This document shows positions 57,065 to 64,000 of a stretch of DNA of 64,000 bases, one piece after another. The translations under genes were made by a program, and so were the position numbers. This DNA comes from Iris pallida. Taxonomy: Eukaryota > Streptophyta > Magnoliopsida > Asparagales > Iridaceae. Within the stretch, counting starts at the first letter, position 1. Each line of letters opens with the position of its first letter. The stretch covers positions 1-64,000 of the forward strand of contig JANAVB010015614.1 in assembly GCA_029216955.1 (NCBI GenBank), read 5' to 3'. Under the pieces are notes generated by a model, which worked only from the letters and a program-made list of their open reading frames with translations, was not told the DNA's origin and did no database searches.

Positions 57065-60000
57065 GTTGCTATTCAATAATCAAAATATATTTTTTGGATT
57101 TTAAACGTATGTTGCTTACTAATTAATTAATTTATTTTTGATTTTTTAATGCATGTTGCTCACAAATTTATTTATTTTTTTAACGCATATTTCACCCATT
57201 AAAATATATTCGAATTTTGCATTAATTTTAAAATAATTTATCAAAAATTTAAGCAAATATCATAATTTTGACTTTTAATGAATATCATGAACCCAATATC
57301 CTATTGAGAAAAAATATTAAAGCATGGTCAATCTAATCTCAATAACAATTATTTATTTAATATTAAAGCATGTTCAAGAAAATTTGAATATCATTTAATC
57401 AGGCTTCCACTTTTATTTTTTTTAACGCCTGCTGCTAACGTATGTTGCTGTTCAGTAATTATTATTATTTTTTTAGATTTTAAACGTATGTTGCTTACTA
57501 ATTAATTAATTTATTTTTGATTTTTTAATGCATGTTCCTCACTAATTTATTTATTTTTTAACTCATATTTCACTCATTAATTTTTTTTTTCAGTTTTAAG
57601 TTGTATTGAATGCCTACTGCTCACTTTAAAAAAAAAAAAATCTTTTTTGGTTTTTTAATGTTAATATTTTTTACTTTTCTAATGATAATATTTCGGAAGA
57701 AAACAAATTTTTTTTCTTGTAACATTTTGTCATATTAACCATCTTTCGAATATTTATAGTATTTCTAATAGCATTTTTCAAAGTATATTCGAATTTTTAC
57801 GTAAATTTAAAATTATTTATCGAAAATTTAAGCAAATATCATAATTTTGGTTTTTATTGAATATCATGAACTCACTATCCTATTGAGAAAAATAATAAAG
57901 CTTGGTCAATCTAATTTCAATATTATTTATTCATTTAATATTAAAACATGTTTAAGAAAATCTGAATATTATTTAATCAGGCTTCCACTATTTTTTTTAA
58001 CGTCTGTTGCTATTCAATAATTGAAATTTATTTTTTGGATTTTAAACGTATGTTGCTTACTAATTAATTTATTTATTTTTGATTTTTTAATGCATGTTGC
58101 TCACAAATTTATTTATTTTTTAACGCATATTTCACCCATTAAAATATATTCGAATTTTTGCGTTAATTTTAATATAACTTATCAAAAATTTAAGCAAATA
58201 TCATAATTTTGACTTTTAATGAATATCATGAACTCAATATCCTATTGAGGAAAAATATTAAAGCATGGTTAATCTAATCTCAATATCATTTATTCATTTA
58301 ATATTAAAGCATGTTCAAGAAAATTTGAATATCATTTAATCAGGCTTTCACTATTATTTTTTTAACGCCTGCTGCTAACCTAAGTTGCTGTTCAGTAATT
58401 ATTTTTTTTTTTTTTGAATTTTAAACGTATGTTGCTTACTAATTAATTAATTTATTTTAATTTTTTAATGCATGTTGCTCACTAATTTATTTATTTTTTA
58501 AGTCATATTTCCCCCATTAATTTTTTTTTCGGTTTTAAGTTGTATTGAACGTCTACTGCTCACTTTTTTTTAAAAAAAAAATCTGTTTTGATTTTTTAAC
58601 GATAATATTTTTTACTTTTCTAATTATAATATTTCGGAAGAGAACGAATTTTTTTTCTTTTAACATTTTGTCATATTAACCATCTTTCGAATATTTATAG
58701 TATTTTTAATAGCATTTTTCAAAGTATAATCAAATTTTTACATTAATTTTAATATTATTTATCGAAAATTTAAGCAAATATCATAATTTGGTTTTTATTG
58801 AATATCATGAACTCACTATCCTATTGAGAAAAATAATAAAGCATGGTCAATCTAATTTCAATATTATTTATTTATTTAATCTTAAAACATGTTTACGAAA
58901 ATCTGAGTATTTTTTAATCAGGCTTCCACTATTTTTTTAACGTCTGCTACTAACGTATGTTGCTATTCAATAATTAAAATTTATTTTTTGGATTTTAAAC
59001 GTACGTTGCTTACTAATTAATTAATTTATTTTTGATTTTTTAATGCATGTTGCTCACAATTTTATTTATTTTTTAACGCATATTTCACCCATTAAATATA
59101 TTCGAATTTTTTGTGTTAATTTTAATATAATTTATAAAAAATTTAAGCAAATATCATAATTTTGACTTTTAATGAATATCATGAACCCAGTATCCTATTG
59201 AGAAAAAATATTAAAGCATGGTCAATTTAATCTCAATATCATTTATTTATTTAATATTAAAGCATGTTGAAGAAAATTTGAATATCATTTAATCAGGCTT
59301 CCACTATTATTTTTTTAACGCCTGCTGCTAAGGTATGTTGCTGTTCAGTAATTAATTTTTTTTTTTGGATTTTAAACGTATGTTGCTTACTAATTAATTA
59401 ATTTATTTTTTGTTTTTTAATGCATGTTCCTCACTTATTTATTTATTTTTTTAACTCATATTTCACTCATTAATTTTTTTTCGGTTTTAAGTTGTATTGA
59501 ACGCCTGCTGCTCATTTTTTTTTAAAAAAAAATTTGTTCCGGTTTTTTAACGATAATATTTTTTACATTTCTAATGATTATATTTCGGAAGAGAACGGAT
59601 TTTTTTTCTTGTAACATTTTGTCATATTGACCATCTTTCGAATATTTATAGTATTTTTAATAGCATTTTTCAAAGTATATTCGAATTTTTACGTTAATTT
59701 TAATATTATTTATCGAAAATTTAATCAAATATCAAAATTTTGGTTTTTATTGAATATCATGAACTCACTATCCTATTGAGAAAAATAATAAAGCATGGTT
59801 AATCTAATTTCAATATTATTTATTCATTTAATATTAAAACATGTTTAAGAAAATCTGAATATTATTTAATCAGGCTTCCACTATTTTTTTTAACGTCTGC
59901 TGCTAATGTATGTTGCTATTCAATAATTGAAATTTATTTTTTGGATTTTAAACGTATGTTGCTTACTAATTAATTAATTTATTTTTGATTTTTTAATGCA

Positions 60001-62766
60001 GGTTGCTCACAAATTTATTTATTTTTTTAACGCATATTTCACCCATTAAATATATTCAAATTTTTGCGTTAATTTTAATATAATTTATCAAAAATTTAAA
60101 CAAATATCATAATTTTGACTTTTAATGAATATCATGAACCCAGTATCATATTGAGGAAAAATATTAAAGCATGGTCAATCTAATCTCAATATCATTTATT
60201 CATTTAATATTAAAGCATGTTCAAGAAAATTTGAATATCATTTAATCAGGCTTCCACTATTTTTTTTAACGCCTGCTGCTAACGTATGTTGCTATTCAGT
60301 AATTAATTTTTTTTTTTTTTTGGATTTTAAACGTATGTTGCTTACTAATTAATTAATTTATTTTTGATTTGTTAATGCATGTTGCTCACTAATTTATTTA
60401 TTTTTTAACTCATATTTCACTCATTATTTTTTTTCGGTTTTAAGTTGTATTGAACGCCTACTGCTCACTTAAAAAAAAATCTGTTTTGATTTTTTAACGA
60501 TAATATTTTTTACTTTTCTAATGATAATATTTCGGAAGAGCACGAATTTTTTTTCTTGTAACATTTTGTCATATTAACCATCTTTCGAATATTTATAGTA
60601 TTTTAAATAGCATTTTCAAAGTATATTCAAATTTTTACGTTAATTTTAATATTATTTATCAAAAATTTAAGCAAATATCATAATTTTGGTTTTTATTGAA
60701 TATCATGAACTCATTATCCTATTGAGAAAAATAATAAAGCATGGTCAATCTAATTTCAATATTATTTATTCATTTAATATTAAAACATGTTTAAGAAAAT
60801 CTGAATATTATTTAATCAGGCTTCCACTATTTTTTTAACGCCTGCTGCTAACGTATGTTGCTATTCAATAATTGAAATTTATTTTTTGGATTTTAAACGT
60901 ATGTTGCTTACTAATTAATTAATTTATTTTTGATTTTTTAATGCATGTTGTTCACAAATTTATTTATTTTTTTAACGCATATTTCACCCATTAAAATATA
61001 TTCGAATTTTTTCATTAATTTTAATATAATTTATCAAAAATTTAAGCAAATATCATAATTTGGACTTTTAATGAATATCATGAACCCAATATCCTATTGA
61101 GAAAAAAATATTAAAGCATGGTCAATCTAATCTCAATATCTTTTATTCATTTAATATTAAAGCATGTTCAAAATAATTTGAATATCATTCAATCAGGCTT
61201 CCACTATTTTTTTTTTATTTTTAACGCCCGCTGCTAACGTATGTTGCTGTTCAGTAATTGATTTTTTTTTTTTTTGGATTTTAAACGCATGTTGCTTACT
61301 AATTAATTAATTTATTTTTTGTTTTTTAATGCATGTTGCTAACTAATTTATTTATTTTTTCAACGCATATTTCACTCATTAAAATATTTTTTTTGTTTTA
61401 AGTTGTATTGAACGCCTACTGCTCACTATTTTTAAAAAAAATTCTCTTTTGGTTTATTTACGATAATATTTTTTTTTTACTTTTCTATTGATAATATTTT
61501 CGAAGAGAACGATTTTTTTTTATTATTATGACATTTTGTCATATTAACCATCTTTCTAATATTTACAGTATTTTTAATATAATTTTTTAAAGTATATTCG
61601 AATTTGTACATTAATTTTGATATCATTTATCGAAAATTTAAACAAATATCATAATTTTGATTTTTAATGAATATCATGAACCCACTATCCTATTGAGAAA
61701 AATATTAAAGCATGATCAATTTAATCTCAATATCATTTATTCATTTAATATTAAAACATGTTCAAGAAAAGCTGAATATCATTTAATCAGGATTCCACAA
61801 CCACTTTTTTTTTTATTTTTAACGCCTGCAGCAAACGTATGTTGCTGTTCAGTAATTGAATTTTGTTTGAATTTTAATCGTATGTTGGTTATTAATTAGT
61901 TAATTTATTTTTGGTTTTTTAATGCATGTTGCTCACTAATTTATTTATTGATTTAACGGATATTTCACTCATTAATTTTTTTTGTGGGGGACGTTTAAGT
62001 TCTGTTGAACGCTTACTGCTCACTTATTAAAAAAAATGTTTTGGTTTTTTAACAATAATATTTTTTACGTTTATAATGATAATATTTTTGAAAAGAATGA
62101 ATTTTTTATTGTGACATTTTGTCATATTAACCATCTTTCTAATATTTACATTATTTTAATATCATTTTCCAAAGTATATTCGAATTTTTACGTTAATTTT
62201 AATATCATTTATCGAAAACTTTAAGCAAATATAATAATTTTGACTTTTAATGAATATCATGAACCTACTATCCTATTGAGAAAAATATTAAAGCATGGTC
62301 AATCTAATCTCAATATCATTTATTCATTTAAAATTAAAGCATGTTTAAGAAAATCTGAATATTGTTTAATCAGGCTTCATGGTTGCACAAAATCTGAATA
62401 TCATTTAATCAGTCCAGGTGATGGCGACGACGACGGTGGATAGTTGTTCTTCAAAATATTGAATGTACCAAAGCTGCAAATTAAATCAATCCAATATGAG
62501 TTAATTTAGGGTATTTTGTGAATTTTTATCAGCTTAAAGAGAAAGTAAATATGAGTTAATTTAGGGTGTTCATTGAAAAAATGAAGTCAAGAATGACCTA
62601 CACTAGTTACCAAGAGGTCAAAAGTCAAAAACTGCATTAAATGATGTTCTCTACTCTATCAATAGTCCAAGAAAACTAATTTAATAACAACCATTGGATC
62701 AACAACCAATGATTCAGATTGGGATGTATCGATACAAATTTTTAGATGTTTGTATTGAAGAATTTT

Positions 62767-63022
<256 letters not shown>

Positions 63023-63330
63023 GGTGTCACGTCCCAGTTCTAAAATATATAGGAACCTGAGCGCGACCATGCCAGCTAATACGATCTAGGGTATGTTCCC
63101 AATTTAATGGACTTAACCCTGGACGTACTCCGCTATAAAGGGGTAACTAAGAGTAACTGGAAGGATGTGCCTCACTCTAACCACTTGAGCTGTAGGTGTC
63201 ACGTCCCAGTTCTAAAATATATAGGAACCTGAGCGCGACCATGCCAGCTAATACGATCTAGGGTAAGTTCCCAATTTAATGGACTTAACCCTGGACGTAC
63301 TCCGCTGTAAAGGGGTAACTAAGAGTAACT

Positions 63331-64000
63331 GATTATCTACACCTTAATCCACAGTAATGAAAAGAATACCAAGAATGAACATAATATACTAAAGTTGGCC
63401 ACCCAGTAATATACATGTTCGAGCAAGCTCGAGAAAATAATAAGCTTGGTAATAATAGGCTACATAGTAGCATGAAGCAAATATAGGTGAGGATATAAGC
63501 TGGAAAGAATAAATTTAAATAGCAAGAACACATATATAAATGTATACCTGAGACCTTGGTGCATCATGCAGCACCTGCCAGCTACTCTGTACTAACTACT
63601 CAGCGAATACTTGGAGAGATCACCAGGTCCTCAGAGGGACGTAACAAGATACATAAATACATGCCATAATGTGAACTGAATATAAATGGACAACCTAAAT
63701 CATAACATGGCCCAATATCCAGTCATCGATCAGTAAACCATATCTCTGACAAATCCTGATCAATTGAAAGCATACCAGTCCATGATAAGACACTGTTCCT
63801 TGATACGGTCCGACATAGGTATACGTACTAACCAGTCTATGTGAATGCATGTTGAAGACAACCTTTGGCGTATGGGTAGGTGAGTAAGAATTTACGTCGA
63901 AGCACGGGCCGACGTCGAATCACGAGCCAAGAGATTTGCGTCGAAATACAGGCCGAGCATCGGATCACGAGTCTATTAGTACTATACTAGCGTACCTCCC
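63331..64000 (-). repeat. Probable start of another LTR element (minus orientation), truncated by the window
   Basis: TGTCACGTCCCAG (63027 and 63199) reversed is CTGGGACGTGACA, an LTR 3' end like that of the gypsy element. The following sequence is non-coding, moderately GC, with CGTCGAA.CACGGGCCGA / CGTCGAATCACGAGCC / CGTCGAAATACAGGCCGA short repeats near 63895-63970. The other end lies beyond the window. Confidence 0.4.

Larger units (their letters stand above)
44040..62400 (+). repeat. Alternating long/short higher-order tandem array (interrupted by the gypsy element)
   Basis: Using the landmark AGGCTTCCACT, positions are about 44639, 45228, 45600, 46175, 57402, 57980, 58342, 58921, 59296, 59873, 60249, 60819, 61197, 61789, 62373. 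Intervals are 588, 372, 575, (377 after removing the gypsy), 578, 362, 579, 375, 577, 376, 570, 378, 592, 584. So a long unit of about 577 alternates with a short unit of about 375, a higher-order period of about 953, ending in two long units. Long units hold an extra block with TTTTAAGTTGTATTGAACGC and TTTTGTCATATTAACCATC that the short ones lack. Purely non-coding and about 75-80% AT by impression. Confidence 0.9.

Noticed and set aside
44040..62400. CRISPR-like or origin-like direct-repeat array
   Set aside because: Units are hundreds of bases long, alternating in length and lie in a plant transposon; no short repeat/unique spacer pattern exists.

Overview
This window looks like nuclear DNA of a flowering plant: AT-rich, intron-containing, and made almost entirely of nested transposable elements with broken or captured host-gene pieces. 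I see no intact, ordinary host gene. Plant-specific families are diagnostic: CACTA (En/Spm) TNP2 and Transposase_24 proteins, a FAR1-type MULE transposase, a chromodomain Ty3/gypsy element, an F-box/LRR pair, and fragments resembling Dicer-like and NAF1 genes. The species cannot be named from the sequence.

Layout. About 1919-40159 is bounded by inverted terminal repeats that sit directly against (TA)n arrays. Inside are a plus-strand FAR1/MULE transposase pseudogene (about 19.25-36.6 kb) and a convergent minus-strand Ulp1-like (C48) protease pseudogene (38.0-39.2 kb). I read this as one giant Mutator-like element (element A). It also holds a 'putative plant transposon protein' relic (4.9-6.2 kb) and two tandem F-box/LRR pseudogenes (11.3-16.4 kb). 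Later insertions are dated by target-site duplications: CACTA-1 (7463-10196, TSD AAT) carries gene fragments; CACTA-2 (13169-16300, TSD ACA) splits the second F-box gene; CACTA-3 (21230-36430, TSD AAA) splits the MULE transposase; CACTA-4 (21713-30873, TSD AAC) sits inside CACTA-3 and carries the best-preserved transposase. A minus-oriented solo-LTR-like segment lies at 16.8-18.6 kb.

Between 40.2 and 43.6 kb is a cluster of TA-flanked miniature elements: two TA-rich elements, three exact-period 159-bp hairpins, and several MITEs with GGGGGCTTTTGATC ends and hexamer-repeat cores.

About 43641-62769 is element B, with ends related to element A and again lodged between (TA)n arrays. Its interior is an alternating long/short (about 577/375 bp) higher-order tandem array. 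A 10.8-kb Ty3/gypsy chromovirus (46220-57064, TSD GTTGC, LTRs of about 2.8 kb) is inserted in one short unit without disturbing the phase. The window ends with a tRNA-derived SINE head, a 172-bp tandem duplication, and the start of another LTR-like sequence.

The most unusual feature is the pair of related large TA-microsatellite-flanked MULE-like elements, one with transposase and Ulp1 relics and one with a higher-order repeat array.
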